From Shinella sp. PSBB067 (GTDB lineage: Bacteria > Pseudomonadota > Alphaproteobacteria > Rhizobiales > Rhizobiaceae): DNA of 64,000 bases. Each line of letters begins with the position of its first letter. Within the stretch, counting starts at the first letter, position 1. A program made the position numbers and the translations under genes. The stretch spans positions 248,001 to 312,000 of the forward strand of contig NZ_CP069304.1 of the NCBI RefSeq assembly GCF_016839145.1. The letters are read 5' to 3'. Positions 33,021 to 42,387 of the stretch are shown here, in pieces. A model generated the notes under the pieces. The model was not told where the DNA came from. It made no database searches and was given only the letters and a program-made list of their open reading frames with translations.

Positions 33021-33524
33021 ATGGCCGACATAGTGACAAGCAGATCCCACGAGATCGAGAGGCTTTATCAGACCGAGCGCCGGCGGCTCGAGCGCATGGT
33101 CACGCGCAAGGTCGGCCCGTCCCACGCGTCCGACGTGGTCCAGGAGGTCTTCGCGCGGATCTGGGAGAAGGCCAAGGAGCATGTCGTGCTGACGCCCTCC
33201 TATCTGAGCCGCTGCGCAAGCAACTCGGCGATCGATCAGCTGCGCGTCGAGAAGCGTCACAAGGCGCTGGCGGACAAGATCACCGCCGACCAATATGCCG
33301 CGCCGGTCGCAACGCCGCTCCATATCGTCGAGGCCAAGGACGGCATCCGTCATCTCGATGACGCCATCCGGCGTCTGCCGGAGCGTACCCGCCACGTCTT
33401 CCTGCTGAACCGCGTTCATGGTTGCACCTATCAGGAAATTGCCGCCACGATGGGCCTCAGCTACATCATGGTGGAGCGCGAGATGGCGAAAGCCCTGCTT
33501 GCCTGCCGGGAAAGCTTCAAATAA
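33021..33524 (+). CDS. fecI: FecI-type ECF sigma factor
   Basis: 167 aa. Region 2 includes LYQTERRRLERMV, DVVQEVFARIWEKAKEH and LSRCASNSAIDQLR; region 4 includes LPERTRHVFLLNRVHGCTYQEIA (LPERTRHVFLLN, CTYQEIAATMG). It should be released by FecR when the receptor binds its ligand and direct RNA polymerase to the TGAGGGT-N16-CGTTA sites. The upstream region 32894-33020 is AT-rich with TTGATTTTTCTATTCCA, faintly like a rhizobial iron-responsive site; no TGAGGGT box was found there. Confidence 0.92.
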   Translation: MADIVTSRSHEIERLYQTERRRLERMVTRKVGPSHASDVVQEVFARIWEKAKEHVVLTPSYLSRCASNSAIDQLRVEKRHKALADKITADQYAAPVATPLHIVEAKDGIRHLDDAIRRLPERTRHVFLLNRVHGCTYQEIAATMGLSYIMVEREMAKALLACRESFK

Positions 33525-33535
33525 CGCTTCCCGCA

Positions 33536-33564
33536 TGAGGGTCGGTCGCCTGTCGCTCCGTTAT
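33536..33564 (+). promoter_or_regulatory. ECF sigma promoter before fecR
   Basis: TGAGGGT (33536-33542), 16-nt spacer, CGTTAT (33559-33564), 60 bp before the fecR start. It implies fecR can be transcribed apart from fecI, under the sigma factor itself. Confidence 0.75.
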
Positions 33565-33624
33565 TATCTTGAACGGGGAAGTCGATCGGGCGCTTGCCTG
33601 CGCTATCTAGGGTGATGAACGGCC

Positions 33625-34620
33625 ATGGCAGACAACGAAAAGGCGGCCGGGAACCTGTCGGGTGTCGAAGCGGAAGCCGTCGCCTGGTTCACCCGGATGA
33701 ACGGTAAGCCTTCGCGGGCTGATCGCAATCACTTCGCGGCCTGGCTGAACGCCAATCCGGCGCACGGACGCGCGTATGACGACCTGCAAACGGTGTGGTC
33801 CTCGGCGGCCGCGCCAGGCGCCGACGTGGCGCGTGACGAGGAACGCGCGCTCTCACGTCATCTGGAGCATGTCCGGCGCATGCGTGAGAAGAAGAAATCA
33901 GGCAAGGCCGGTGCGATCATCAGCCTCTGTCTGCTATCCTGTCTGGCTGGATCGTGGATCTGGCTTGAGAGGCCGAACCTGGTTCAGGATCTCCAGGCTG
34001 ACTATGTCACGGCGCGCGGCGAGCGACGAACGGTCGGGCTGAAAGATGGCTCGACGATCCTCCTGGATGCGGACACGGCCATCGACGTCGATATGGGGGC
34101 GTCGGAAAGACGTGTCCAGCTCCTGCGCGGAACCGCATTCTTTACGGTCAAACGATCCGAGATCCCATTTGTCGTGCAGGCCGGGGAAGGCGAGGCGAGG
34201 GTTCTCGGCACGACCTTCGATGTCGCCGTGCAGGATGACGGCGTGTCGGTGACGCTCGAAAGCGGCAGTCTGCAGGTCACCGGCGCCGCGACGTCACAGC
34301 GTGTGGTCCTTGCGCCGGGAGAAGGCGTCGCCTACAGCGCGTCCGGGATCGGCAGGTCGCAGAAGGTGGATCTTGGAGAGCGCACGGCCTGGCATGAGGG
34401 GCGTTTCGTGTTCAACAATGCCCGTCTCGGGGATGTCCTGCGGCAGATCGAGCGCTACCGCCCGGGCCGCATCGTCGTTCTTTCCGATAGGCTCGCGGAA
34501 AGAAGGGTGAGCGGGAGTTTCTCGGTCGATGACCCGGATGCGGCACTCGCGTCCGTTCAGTCGCTGGTCGGATTCGCGATGAATGAGGTTGCGGGCCGTC
34601 TCGTCATTGTCAGGCCTTGA
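33625..34620 (+). CDS. fecR: FecR-family anti-sigma/regulatory membrane protein
   Basis: 331 aa. The N-terminal cytoplasmic DUF4880-like segment (EAEAVAWFTRMNG, HFAAWLNANPAHGRAYDDL) precedes one membrane span (about residues 95-114, AGAIISLCLLSCLAGSWIWL) and a periplasmic FecR domain with RGERRTVGLKDGSTILLDADTA (two parts: RGERRTVGLKDG, STILLDADTA) and VLGTTFDVAVQ. It passes the signal from the receptor's STN domain to FecI. Confidence 0.92.
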   Translation: MADNEKAAGNLSGVEAEAVAWFTRMNGKPSRADRNHFAAWLNANPAHGRAYDDLQTVWSSAAAPGADVARDEERALSRHLEHVRRMREKKKSGKAGAIISLCLLSCLAGSWIWLERPNLVQDLQADYVTARGERRTVGLKDGSTILLDADTAIDVDMGASERRVQLLRGTAFFTVKRSEIPFVVQAGEGEARVLGTTFDVAVQDDGVSVTLESGSLQVTGAATSQRVVLAPGEGVAYSASGIGRSQKVDLGERTAWHEGRFVFNNARLGDVLRQIERYRPGRIVVLSDRLAERRVSGSFSVDDPDAALASVQSLVGFAMNEVAGRLVIVRP

Positions 34621-34670
34621 ACGGCTCTTTCGCCGACGGTGCGAAAAGTTTGAATTTTTCCCTTTTCCGA

Positions 34671-34699
34671 TGAGGGTAGCCCCCGGCGAGCTCCGTTAC
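34671..34699 (+). promoter_or_regulatory. ECF sigma promoter before the TonB receptor
   Basis: TGAGGGT (34671-34677), 16-nt spacer, CGTTAC (34694-34699), 76 bp before the receptor start. Third copy of the motif in the iron cluster. Confidence 0.75.
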
Positions 34700-34775
34700 C
34701 TCAACAGAGTGACGGCAGATCGTTCAAAGCGGATCAGCCGCCATTCCCTGATGATCTGAGGGATAGGGGCATTTG

Positions 34776-37190
34776 ATGAAGACCGGAAGATTGGGGCGCA
34801 ACGCGGCACTCCTGCTCGCGACGACAATGCTTGGCGCGGTGGATGTTGGTCCTCTCGCAGTCGGGAGCGCGATGGCGCAGACCGCGACGCAGCAGGTCCA
34901 CAGTTTCGATATTCCGGCGAAACCCATTCGTCAGGCCATGAACGACATCGGGCGGATCGCCGGCCTTGCGGTGGTGTTCGACGAGACGTCCGCGGCGTCG
35001 CTGAACGGGCGGCCGGTCCGTGGTTCCATGACGGCCTCCGAGGCCGTTTCCGTCCTTTTGTCGGGCACGGATCTTCAATACAGCTTCACCAACGCCAATA
35101 CCGTCACCATCGCCAGCACGCCGGCGGCCGTCACGGGCGATACCGGAACGATGTCGGGCGACACGGTTCTGGCGCCCATCATGATTTATGGTTCGCGCAA
35201 TGCGACGACCCTCAACGACACGTCCGCGAGTGTCGGCATCCTGACCGCCGACGAGATTGTCGACAGCCAGGTCCGCAGCATCCGCGACGGCTTCCAGCGC
35301 ATGGCCAATGTCATGGACGGCGACTGGACGGATGCGGGTTTCGTCATCCGCGGCGTCAATTCCGAGGGGCTTGTTCCCGGTGGCGCGCCGCTTGCGACAC
35401 TCTATGTCGATGGCGTCCAGCAAACGGTTCGCGGCGCCCGGCGCGGCGCCCGCGGGCTGTTCGACGTCGAGCAGCTCGAAGTCTATCGGGGGCCGCAGTC
35501 GACGCTGTCCGGTCGCGCCTCCATGGCGGGCGCCATCTACGTCAAGACCAAGGATCCCGTATTCGAGCGCGAAGGAGAACTTTCCGGAACGGTCGGCACG
35601 GGCAATCTCTACGGCACGGCGTTCATGGTCAACACGCCCCTCTTGGAGGACGTGCTCGCCCTGCGTATCGCCGGGGAATTCCAGCGCAGCAAGAACGACA
35701 TCAACTACCCGACATTCGAAAGTTACGACCGGTACAACGAATTCACGCATGACACCTATTACCAGATCCGCGGCAAGGTCCTCTTCCAGCCGGCGGAGAT
35801 GCCCGAGACGCGTGCGCTGCTCAGCTATTCGTTTTCGCACGATGATCCCTATGTCCGCGACATCGGCGGCCCGGCCGGCCCAATGGGCTTCAACTTCGAC
35901 GAAGAGCGCGGTGATTTCCAGATCCCGGCCTATATCGAATACAGGCCGACCCGCGTACACAATGTCGGCCTGGAGGTGACCCACGACTTTACCGACGAGT
36001 TGAAGCTGACGTCGCTCTCGGCTTTCAGCTATTCCGACACCGACCGCTTTTCGCCGAACTATGGCACGGCGGGAGAGATCAACACCTATCACGGCTATTA
36101 CAAGGAATGGATCGCTTCTCAGGAGGTGCGCCTGAACTACTCGGGTGAACAGTGGAACTGGGTCGGCGGGGCCTACTTCGCCTATGAAGACGAGAAGAAC
36201 TTCTACGATCGCACGGTCCCATTCGGGGCGAGCAGTAGCAATCAGGTTCAGCACAATACCCAGAAATCGTTCAACGCTGCCATCTTCGGCGAGGCGACCT
36301 ACGAGTTCGTTCCGACATGGAAGGTCACCGCCGGCGGCCGTCTCGACTATACCGACCAGGACATCACCCAGCATCTCGTCCGCACCCGGCCATTGGGCAG
36401 CACGACGGCCGTGCTGACCAACTATGGCGCGTCGTTCGATGAGATCAATTTCGTGCCCAAGATCGGCCTTTCGAAAGACCTCACCGACACCCAGACGGTA
36501 GGCATCACCTACTCGCAAGGCTTTAGAACTGGTGGCGCCAGCTACAACGCGGCCAGCGCGACAGCCTATACCTATGAGCCGGAAACGGCTTCGACCTACG
36601 AGATCTTCTACAAGGGGAGCTTCCTGGACGAGCGGCTGAAAGTGAACTCGAACGTCTTCTTCACCCAATACAGCGACCAGCAGGTCCAGATGCAGCTCGA
36701 CCCGGCCGACGCGACAACGCGCCGCATCCTCAATGCCGCCTCGTCGGAAGCCTGGGGTTTCGAGATCGAGCCCTCGTTCGAGGTGAACGACAACCTCGAA
36801 ACCTTCGTCTCGCTCGGCTATGTCCATACCGAATTCAAGGACTTCAACGATCTCGCCTACGGTAACCTTACCGGGCTGCCGTTCCCCGAAGCACCGGAAT
36901 GGACCCTAGGGCTGGGCGCGCGCTACACGTTCGACAACGGCGCCTTTGTCGGCACGGATGCGAAATACACGTCGCGCTATCTGGCGCGGCTCGGCAGCCT
37001 GCCGCACGACTATCTGGACAGCCGCTGGATCGTGAACATGCAGGCCGGCTACAAGACGGAGCGCTGGGAGGTCAACGCTTTCGTGCAGAACCTGCTGGAC
37101 GAGAAATATTTCGTCTACAACGACAACAACATCGCCGCCACGCTGGGTGAACGCCGTCGCGTCGGCATGAACCTCAAGGTCAAGTTCTGA
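34776..37190 (+). CDS. fecA: TonB-dependent ferric siderophore receptor with STN signalling domain
   Basis: 804 aa from ATG 34776; signal peptide about residues 1-34 ending SAMAQ. An STN domain follows (FDIPAKPIRQAMNDIGRIAG near 40-60, and GSMTASEAVSVLLSGTDLQY), the hallmark of transducing receptors. Then come a plug (GVNSEGLVPGGAPLATLYVD, VEQLEVYRGPQSTLSGRASM) and a 22-strand barrel ending RRRVGMNLKVKF with a terminal Phe. The ligand cannot be told; the plug and barrel style fits a siderophore rather than haem. It works with FecI/FecR for signalling and with the importer downstream. Confidence 0.92.
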   Translation: MKTGRLGRNAALLLATTMLGAVDVGPLAVGSAMAQTATQQVHSFDIPAKPIRQAMNDIGRIAGLAVVFDETSAASLNGRPVRGSMTASEAVSVLLSGTDLQYSFTNANTVTIASTPAAVTGDTGTMSGDTVLAPIMIYGSRNATTLNDTSASVGILTADEIVDSQVRSIRDGFQRMANVMDGDWTDAGFVIRGVNSEGLVPGGAPLATLYVDGVQQTVRGARRGARGLFDVEQLEVYRGPQSTLSGRASMAGAIYVKTKDPVFEREGELSGTVGTGNLYGTAFMVNTPLLEDVLALRIAGEFQRSKNDINYPTFESYDRYNEFTHDTYYQIRGKVLFQPAEMPETRALLSYSFSHDDPYVRDIGGPAGPMGFNFDEERGDFQIPAYIEYRPTRVHNVGLEVTHDFTDELKLTSLSAFSYSDTDRFSPNYGTAGEINTYHGYYKEWIASQEVRLNYSGEQWNWVGGAYFAYEDEKNFYDRTVPFGASSSNQVQHNTQKSFNAAIFGEATYEFVPTWKVTAGGRLDYTDQDITQHLVRTRPLGSTTAVLTNYGASFDEINFVPKIGLSKDLTDTQTVGITYSQGFRTGGASYNAASATAYTYEPETASTYEIFYKGSFLDERLKVNSNVFFTQYSDQQVQMQLDPADATTRRILNAASSEAWGFEIEPSFEVNDNLETFVSLGYVHTEFKDFNDLAYGNLTGLPFPEAPEWTLGLGARYTFDNGAFVGTDAKYTSRYLARLGSLPHDYLDSRWIVNMQAGYKTERWEVNAFVQNLLDEKYFVYNDNNIAATLGERRRVGMNLKVKF

Positions 37191-37197
37191 GCATGCA

Positions 37198-37229
37198 GGC
37201 TGGAGCGATCCTTCGGTATCGCTCCAGCC
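37198..37229. other. Strong stem-loop between receptor and binding-protein genes
   Basis: A 12-bp perfect stem (GGCTGGAGCGAT at 37198-37209 with ATCGCTCCAGCC at 37218-37229) and an 8-nt loop, 7 bp after the receptor stop. No T-run follows, so it is more likely a processing or stabilising element, or a partial terminator, than a full stop. Confidence 0.7.
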
Positions 37230-37251
37230 GCGACTTATGGGATTTCACGGC

Positions 37252-38181
37252 ATGAAGACGGCGTTGTGCCTTATCATTTCCGCTCTGGCGATGTTGCTTT
37301 CACTGACGCCAGCGGTGGCGCAATGTCAGGGGCGGGCGATATCGGAACACGTCCTCGGCGCGCCGGTTTGCGTGCCCGTGGCGCCAACCCGCATTGTCGT
37401 GCTCGATCCGTTCTACAATCTCGGAATGGGGCTCGAACTCGGTTTGCCGATTGTCGGCGCACCGCTGATGACGGCGCAGGATACGGACCTGCGCATGGCG
37501 GCGGAAAAGGCATCGGTCACGGATATAGGCGATGCGCGGCAGCCAAGCCTCGAGCGTATCGTCGCGTTGAAGCCCGATCTGATCATCGGCGACGCCACGC
37601 TGCACGCACAGGTCCGCGGCATGTTCGAAAAGATCGCACCGACGGTGCTGATCGACGTCCGGAACTGGAAGGATCATCTGCGGGTACTGGCGGACATGAC
37701 CGGCCGCAAGGACGCCGCGGCAGAGCTGCTCGACGGTTATCAAGCCCGCGTCGCGGCCATACGCGCGCGTGTCCCCCAATTTCCGGTCTCCGTCCTGCGC
37801 ATCACGCCGACAGGGTTCCATGTCTACGTCTCCGGCCCGGCCTCCTACGCGCCCTATGCCGTGCTGCGCGAAGCGGGTGTGCAGCGCACGGCTTATGAAA
37901 CCGTCACCGACGATACCGCATTCAAGCGTCCCGGCTGGGAGGAGATCGGCCTTCTCGATGGGAAGATTCTGCTCTACGTCGTCGTGAGCGGATACGATCA
38001 GGCGCCCGATGACGCGCTCGAGGCCGCGACCATCAAGAATCCATTCTGGCAGATGCTGCCGGCCGTACAGGCCGGTAAGGCCCACCGGGTCGACCGTGGC
38101 ACCTGGATGGGGTTTCACGGGGTCGCCTCCGCCCATCGCGTTCTCGATGATGTCGAGCGTTACATCGTGAATGCGCCGTGA
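37252..38181 (+). CDS. fecB: Fe(III)-siderophore periplasmic binding protein
   Basis: 309 aa from ATG 37252, which directly begins the signal peptide MKTALCLIISALAMLLSLTP...AVAQ; ATG 37237 would add five residues. Class III (FecB/FepB/FhuD) binding fold with APTRIVVLDPFYNLGMGLELG near the N-terminus (read as APTRIVVLDP, NLGMGLELG), LKPDLIIGD, and the two-lobe C-terminal GTWMGFHGVASAHRVLDDVE. It delivers the ferric complex to the permease. GTG of the next gene overlaps its stop. Confidence 0.9.
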   Translation: MKTALCLIISALAMLLSLTPAVAQCQGRAISEHVLGAPVCVPVAPTRIVVLDPFYNLGMGLELGLPIVGAPLMTAQDTDLRMAAEKASVTDIGDARQPSLERIVALKPDLIIGDATLHAQVRGMFEKIAPTVLIDVRNWKDHLRVLADMTGRKDAAAELLDGYQARVAAIRARVPQFPVSVLRITPTGFHVYVSGPASYAPYAVLREAGVQRTAYETVTDDTAFKRPGWEEIGLLDGKILLYVVVSGYDQAPDDALEAATIKNPFWQMLPAVQAGKAHRVDRGTWMGFHGVASAHRVLDDVERYIVNAP

Positions 38182-39194
38182 CAGAAAGGTGCGCGGACCC
38201 ACTGCGGGCGCTCGGGCTCGCGATCCTGTTTTGCGTCTGTATCGTGGCCGCAGCGCTGGCGATCGGTGCGGGCGCGTCGCGGCTTTCACTCGTGACCGTT
38301 TGCGAGGCAATCTTCGCCTTCGATGGATCGCGTGATCACCTCGTCGTCACCATGCTCAGGCTTCCGCGTGTGCTGGCCGGCGCCATGGCGGGCGCGGCGC
38401 TTGCCGTTGCCGGGACGGTGATGCAGGCCGCGACCGGCAATCCCCTGGCCTCGCCCGGCCTGCTCGGCATCAACGCCGGCGGCGCCTTCGCCGTGGTCGC
38501 CGCCATGACCCTTCAGATGACCGGCTCGATGAACGACGGCAACGGCCTTATCTGGTACGCCTTCGGTGGTGCGGCGATTGCCGGGTTCGCCGTCCATGCG
38601 CTCGGATCGCTCGGGTCGGGCGGACCGACATCATTGAAACTCGTCCTGGCAGGAGCGGTGATCGGCACCTTCCTCACCTCGCTGACCTCGGCCATTCTGA
38701 TCTTCGACCAGGCGACGCTCGACGCCGTAAGGCTGTGGACCGTCGGGTCGCTGTCTGGGAGGACCATGGGTCAGGTCATCGCTGTCGCCCCCTACATCGC
38801 GACGGGTCTCGCGGCCGCTCTTGTGCTGCGCCGGCAGTTCACGACACTCAGCCTTGGCTCCGACATCTCCGGCGCGCTGGGGCAGAGCCCGCTGTTGTGG
38901 CGCACGACGGCGGTGGTCATCGTGGTGCTGCTCGCCGGGAGCGCCGTGGCGCTTGCCGGCCCCGTCGGCTTCGTCGGCCTCGTCATGCCCCACATCGCGC
39001 GCCTCATGGTCGGGGCCGATTATCGCTGGATCGTGCCTTACAGCGCCATCGGTGGTGCATTGCTGCTTGTCACCGCAGATATGATCGGACGCGGCCTGTT
39101 CGCCAATCAAGACTTTCCGGTCGGCGTCACAATGGCGCTGATCGGCGCGCCGTTCTTCCTGTGGCTCGCCCGTTACCGGCTGCGCAGTGCATGA
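38178..39194 (+). CDS. fecC: Iron-siderophore ABC permease, FecCD family (first subunit)
   Basis: 338 aa with a GTG start overlapping the fecB stop (GTGA). About ten membrane helices; family motifs LRLPRVLAGAMAGAALAVAG, GNPLASPGLLGINAGGAFAV and GPVGFVGLVMPHIARLMVG. It pairs with the permease at 39191. The stop overlaps the next start by four bases. Confidence 0.92.
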   Translation: MTERCADPLRALGLAILFCVCIVAAALAIGAGASRLSLVTVCEAIFAFDGSRDHLVVTMLRLPRVLAGAMAGAALAVAGTVMQAATGNPLASPGLLGINAGGAFAVVAAMTLQMTGSMNDGNGLIWYAFGGAAIAGFAVHALGSLGSGGPTSLKLVLAGAVIGTFLTSLTSAILIFDQATLDAVRLWTVGSLSGRTMGQVIAVAPYIATGLAAALVLRRQFTTLSLGSDISGALGQSPLLWRTTAVVIVVLLAGSAVALAGPVGFVGLVMPHIARLMVGADYRWIVPYSAIGGALLLVTADMIGRGLFANQDFPVGVTMALIGAPFFLWLARYRLRSA

Positions 39195-40183
39195 CGTTCC
39201 GCCGGCACGTGATCCTGGCTGCCGCCCTCCTGGGCGTTCCGGCACTTCTGCTCGCCAGCCTGGCCTTCGGCGACCAGACGCTTTCGCGCGCCGATCTGGG
39301 AAGCCTTGTCAATGGCAGTGCGACGGAACAGATCCGCATGATCGTGCTGGATCTGCGCCTGCCGCGCGCGCTGATGGCGCTCACTGCCGGCATGGCGCTG
39401 GGCATTGCGGGAGCGATCGCCCAGGCGGTGATGCGCAATCCTCTCGCCGAGCCCGGCATTCTCGGCATCAACGCAGGCGCGGCATTGGCGGGCGGACTGG
39501 TCATCGTCGGTTTGAAAGGGGAGGGGGCAGCGCTGTTACCCCTGGCCGGCTTTGCCGGGGCAACATTGATGGCTGCCGCCGTCTTTGCCCTCTCCTGGCG
39601 GAACGGTACCTCGTCGCTGCGCATCGTCCTGATCGGCATCGCGCTCGGGGCGCTTGCCGGCGCCGGCAGCAGTTTTCTCATCGCCTTTGCCGATGTGGCG
39701 GATGTGCAGCGATTGATGATCTGGCTGGCCGGCAGCGTCTACGTCGCCAGTTGGGAAACATTGCGCGTTCTGGCCGCATGGCTTGTGGCGCCCGTGGCAC
39801 TGGCCTGTCTGTGCGCCCGCCGGCTCGATCTCCTGCGCTTCGGCGACCAGATCGCCGCAAGCCTCGGGCAGCGTGTCAATCTTGGCCGCGCCTTTCTGAT
39901 CCTGCTGTGCACGGCCATATCGGGTGCGACGGTTGCCGCTTGCGGCCTGATCGGCTTCATCGGCCTGATCGCGCCGCATGTCGCCCGGAAGATGGTGGGT
40001 GCCGGCCATGCGCGCCTGATCCCGGCATCCGCGCTGGTGGGTGGGCTCCTTCTCATGGCGGCCGACCTTGTCGGACGGATCGTCATTGCCCCGGCCCAGT
40101 TGCCGGCCGGCATCGTTACGGCGCTGATCGGCGCTCCTTTCCTTGGCTATCTTCTCTGGGGACGACGCCATGTTGGTCAATGA
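39191..40183 (+). CDS. fecD: Iron-siderophore ABC permease, FecCD family (second subunit)
   Basis: 330 aa from ATG 39191 (ATGA overlap). FecCD motifs LDLRLPRALMALTAGMALG, MRNPLAEPGILGINAGAALA and CGLIGFIGLIAPHVARKMVG. It forms the heterodimeric channel with the subunit at 38178. The frame is open upstream only as an overlap. It overlaps the ATPase gene by 14 bp. Confidence 0.92.
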   Translation: MTFRRHVILAAALLGVPALLLASLAFGDQTLSRADLGSLVNGSATEQIRMIVLDLRLPRALMALTAGMALGIAGAIAQAVMRNPLAEPGILGINAGAALAGGLVIVGLKGEGAALLPLAGFAGATLMAAAVFALSWRNGTSSLRIVLIGIALGALAGAGSSFLIAFADVADVQRLMIWLAGSVYVASWETLRVLAAWLVAPVALACLCARRLDLLRFGDQIAASLGQRVNLGRAFLILLCTAISGATVAACGLIGFIGLIAPHVARKMVGAGHARLIPASALVGGLLLMAADLVGRIVIAPAQLPAGIVTALIGAPFLGYLLWGRRHVGQ

Positions 40184-40964
40184 GAACGAAGCAGGATCCG
40201 GCCTGCGCCTCGACACGCTGTCTCTCGGCTACGGAAGTAGGATGATCGTCGAGGGGCTGGACCTCAAAGTCCCGCCGCGGGCGTTTACCGTTCTGCTCGG
40301 CCGCAATGGCTCGGGCAAGTCGACGGTGCTGAGAGCCTGTGCCGGCCTGCTCAAGCCCAGGGCAGGCTCCGTGCTGCTCGACGGCAAGCCGCTGGCACGG
40401 TTCACGGCGCGCGAAAGCGCCAGACGCATCACCATCCTTCCGCAAGGCCCCGTCGCGCCCGAGGGGCTTACGGTATCGGATCTGGTGCGCCAGGGCCGAT
40501 ATCCGCATCGCGGCCTGTTTTCGCGCTGGTCCCGGGCGGACGAGGAGGCGTGCCAGGAGGCGCTCGCCCTGACCGGGATGGCCGACCTTCGCGAGCAACC
40601 GCTCGAAGACCTGTCCGGCGGCCAGAGACAGCGCGCCTGGATCGCCATGTCGCTCGCGCAGCAGACGGATATCCTTCTTCTCGACGAGCCGACCACTTTC
40701 CTGGATCTTGCGCATCAGGCCGAAATCATGAGCCTCATAACCACACTGGTGAAATCCCGCCGCAAGACCATCGTCGCGGTGCTTCATGACGTCAATCAGG
40801 CTGCTCGGCACGCCGATCATATCGTGATGTTCAAGGCGGGAAAACTTGTGCAGCAGGGGCCGCCGCACGCCACCATCACCAGAGAGCATGTTCGGCTGGT
40901 CTTCGATATCGACCCCGAAATCGTTCACGACGCGAAGACGAATGCCAAATTCATCCTGAGTTGA
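40170..40964 (+). CDS. fecE: Iron-siderophore ABC ATPase
   Basis: 264 aa from ATG 40170. Walker A LLGRNGSGKSTVLRA, Q-loop ITILPQGPVAPEG, signature LSGGQRQRAWIAMSLAQ, Walker B ILLLDEPTTFLDLAHQ and the H-loop VLHDVNQAARHAD. FecE/FhuC family. Last gene of the fecBCDE operon. Confidence 0.93.
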   Translation: MLVNENEAGSGLRLDTLSLGYGSRMIVEGLDLKVPPRAFTVLLGRNGSGKSTVLRACAGLLKPRAGSVLLDGKPLARFTARESARRITILPQGPVAPEGLTVSDLVRQGRYPHRGLFSRWSRADEEACQEALALTGMADLREQPLEDLSGGQRQRAWIAMSLAQQTDILLLDEPTTFLDLAHQAEIMSLITTLVKSRRKTIVAVLHDVNQAARHADHIVMFKAGKLVQQGPPHATITREHVRLVFDIDPEIVHDAKTNAKFILS

Positions 40965-41449
40965 GAGGTCAGGGAACGTCGCCCTGATACGATGGCTTGC
41001 TCCAGGCGATCGCGTCGGACACGCCGGCTCAGTTCCAGCCCCGCGGCCTTTGCGAGGTTGACGCGGAAGCGATCGCGTCGGCGCTGGCACTCGCCGGTCA
41101 TCCCGGCAGAAGCGTGGCTGAGCTGCTTCTGCACATGGCGTTCGTCGACCTCGGCGGAGGAGGCAGGGCCGCCGCGCAGCGAATGCCGGCAAACTTGCCG
41201 CCCCGCTCGGCTTCCCACAGGTCGCCCCGCCCGCCGGCGGCCAGCGCCGTCTTCTTGACGAGGCGGGCCACCTGGTGGTCCTTCAGCCGGCCCGGCCCGA
41301 CATTCTTGCCGCGGCGAAGCGGATCCACGCGCCGACGGGATGCGCGGGCATCCGGGTCCGTCAACGAGATCCGGTACTCGCCGCTACGCTCCAACTCATC
41401 CAGCAACGTAGTGGGTTTCAGGAATTATGCGACGCTTCTTTGCCCTGGC
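40965..41449. other. Decayed DNA, possibly holding a transposase remnant
   Basis: 485 bp with no intact gene. On the minus strand, 41406-41098 begins ELERSGEYRISLTDPDARAS; the ISLTDPDAR part recalls IS1182-type transposases but the similarity stops at once. Treated as a probable remnant only. It separates the iron importer from the convergent LysE gene. Confidence 0.35.
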
Positions 41450-42064
41450 TTACCTCGATGCCACGACCACAACGCCGGCGCCAATCATGACGCCACCGGC
41501 TGTCCGGTTCACGCGGCGAACGACGGTCGGCGTCCGCAGCATCTTGCGGGCGCGGCCGGCGAGGATGACATGCCCGCCGATCACCACCGTTTCAACGGCG
41601 AGGATGACGGCCGCCAGCGCTGCGACGTGGCCGGGGGTGAGGGCCGAGCCGACCACATTCGGCAGCAGCGCCACGTAAAACAGCGGCATCTTCGGATTGC
41701 CGAGGTTGAGCGCTACGCCGGTCGCAAAGATGCTCAGCAGGCCGCGCCGCTCCGAGACAGGTTGCAGCTCGGGCACGACAGGTTCGGCCGTCCAGAGCTT
41801 CACGCCCATCCAGATCAGGTAGGCCGCTCCGGCATAGCGCAGGATCGTCATCACGATCCCCATTTCGGCCGCGATGATCGACAGGCCGAAAGCCGCGAGC
41901 GTGAGAAAGATCAGGATGCCGGCGACCGTTCCCGCTCCATAGGCGATGCCCGAGGCCGCGCCGTGCGAGATCGTGCGGGCTACGATCGTCATATTGTCCG
42001 GGCCGGGACTGGCGGCAAACACGAAGAACGCTGCTGCGAAGGCGAGTAGTGTCGAAATATCCAC
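41450..42064 (-). CDS. LysE/RhtB-family amino acid exporter
   Basis: 204 aa, six predicted membrane helices. The N-terminal FAASPGPDNMTIVARTISHG is the LysE/RhtB signature, and GVALNLGNPKMPLFYVALLP (around 115-134) matches the second conserved region. It exports amino acids or related metabolites; substrate unknown. It stands alone, with no LysG-type regulator next to it. Confidence 0.88.
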   Translation of the reverse strand: MDISTLLAFAAAFFVFAASPGPDNMTIVARTISHGAASGIAYGAGTVAGILIFLTLAAFGLSIIAAEMGIVMTILRYAGAAYLIWMGVKLWTAEPVVPELQPVSERRGLLSIFATGVALNLGNPKMPLFYVALLPNVVGSALTPGHVAALAAVILAVETVVIGGHVILAGRARKMLRTPTVVRRVNRTAGGVMIGAGVVVVASR

Positions 42065-42330
42065 GGAATCCCCCGAAAGTGATGATTGCTTTCGGGCTGT
42101 CAGGATACTCGCTTTTCGCTCATACGAAAGGGGCCGATGAGAAATCCGGCCAGTACCGAGGCCGTAGCAGCTTGGGCGCCCCCGTAAATGTTCACCGCGT
42201 CCACTAACGGCGCTGGGGTCTCCTCGAGGTGGATTTCGGAAACCTGCTCGCTAGTTTGGGCCATTTCTCTGTAATGACAATGATGTTCGATAATGCAAGA
42301 TTATCCATCATTATTATGCCAAGACGAGCG

Positions 42331-42366
42331 GTGCGGTTTTTGGTCAATATTATGGAAAAACCGCAC
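42331..42366. promoter_or_regulatory. Long inverted repeat upstream of the DUF1403 remnant
   Basis: GTGCGGTTTTT (42331-42341) and AAAAACCGCAC (42356-42366), an 11-bp perfect inverted repeat with a 14-nt AT-rich loop, 21 bp before the start codon of the pseudogene. Probably its old operator. The rest of the 323-bp gap 42065-42387 shows nothing recognisable. Confidence 0.6.
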
Positions 42367-42387
42367 GATTGAGATAGGCTGGCGGCC

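Noticed and set aside
41098..41406. A 102-codon minus-strand frame with ISLTDPDAR considered as a transposase gene
   Set aside because: Only nine residues resemble IS1182 transposases; the rest does not, so it is noted only as possible decayed DNA.
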